Source: CAYVGO01 sp964450725 (GTDB lineage: Bacteria; Bacteroidota; Bacteroidia; Bacteroidales; UBA932). From it: DNA of 25,173 nt. Of the stretch, positions 25,067 to 25,173 are shown in pieces; position 1 is the stretch's first letter, and the number at the start of each line of letters is the position of its first letter. The notes beneath the pieces were generated by a model. The model saw nothing but the letters and a program-made list of their open reading frames with translations. It ran no database searches and had not been told where the DNA came from. The translations under genes and the position numbers were made by a program. The stretch spans positions 1-25,173 of the forward strand of contig CAYVGO010000033.1 in NCBI GenBank assembly GCA_964450725.1, written 5' to 3'.

Positions 25067-25173
25067 CTATCTTACAATAGTAATTGTGGCATTATATACT
25101 TCTTTTTTGCCATTCTCAGTATAATGAACCGAGACAATGTAAGTACCATCTGATAAATTAGCGCCGTCAAATT
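25067..25173 (-). CDS. C-terminus of a paralogous T9SS type B surface protein (partial)
   Basis: The last 34 residues of a gene that continues beyond the right edge; the stop TAG is at 25067-25069. The peptide FDGANLSDGTYIVSVHYT and its ending EVYNATITIVR match, with few changes, the end of the 1616-residue protein (FDGGNLSDGTYIVVVHYT and KVYNATLTITR). It is therefore the end of a gliding-motility-associated C-terminal domain. Both genes are in the same orientation, so a tandem duplication is likely. Confidence 0.85.
   Translation of the reverse strand, partial: FDGANLSDGTYIVSVHYTENGKKEVYNATITIVR

Overview
The window looks like a piece of the chromosome of an anaerobic, AT-rich Bacteroidetes bacterium, most likely of the order Bacteroidales. 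The reasons are: promoters of the Bacteroidetes type (TTTG, 19-20 bases, then TAnnTTTG) upstream of several genes; a four-subunit ferredoxin-dependent 2-oxoacid oxidoreductase; a giant surface protein with Listeria-Bacteroides (InlB B) repeats and a type B sorting domain for type IX secretion; and a neighbouring deoxycytidylate deaminase and S41 protease, an order I know from Bacteroides relatives. Species cannot be decided from the sequence alone.

Layout. 1-267: end of a 23-bp tandem repeat and a promoter. 268-3663 (+): 2-oxoacid:ferredoxin oxidoreductase genes delta, alpha, beta and gamma, with an unrelated two-gene cassette of small proteins (DUF7718-like and DUF5647-like) between beta and gamma; a terminator follows. 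3873-6447 (-): three exported proteins in tight tandem (LPP20-like lipoprotein, CsgG-like protein, LPP20-like periplasmic protein). 6448-7000: no intact gene, but a multi-stem inverted-repeat element that may be a structured RNA, a decayed C-terminus of a HepT/DUF86 protein and a strong leftward promoter. 7001-11156 (-): rfbB, a VOC-family gene and mutS, overlapping or closely spaced. 11368-11450 (-): tRNA-Leu(UAG) with its own promoter and terminator. 11556-11933 (-): a small HTH repressor whose promoter -7 box sits inside a palindromic operator; the same operator occurs twice more in the 980-bp region that follows. That region (11934-12917) has no ordinary gene but has two short hydrophobic reading frames and a rightward terminator. 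12918-19455 (-): a seven-gene run pgi, DUF3467, dCMP deaminase, S41 protease, TM2 protein, gltX and a DMT permease. 19728-24578 (-): the 1616-residue surface protein. 25067-25173 (-): the C-terminus of a paralogue, cut by the window end.

How the genes fit together. The oxidoreductase couples oxidation of branched-chain or other 2-oxoacids to reduced ferredoxin in anaerobic metabolism. The pgi-to-permease run mixes central metabolism, nucleotide synthesis, translation and envelope functions. The LPP20/CsgG cluster resembles in domain content the FlgO/FlgP/FlgT outer-membrane ring genes of Vibrio, here in a stretch without flagellar genes. The surface protein and its paralogue would be exported by a type IX secretion system encoded elsewhere. 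The parts most likely to hold something undescribed are the structured element near 6.6 kb, the HTH operator region at 11.5-12.8 kb, and the cassette inside the oxidoreductase operon.
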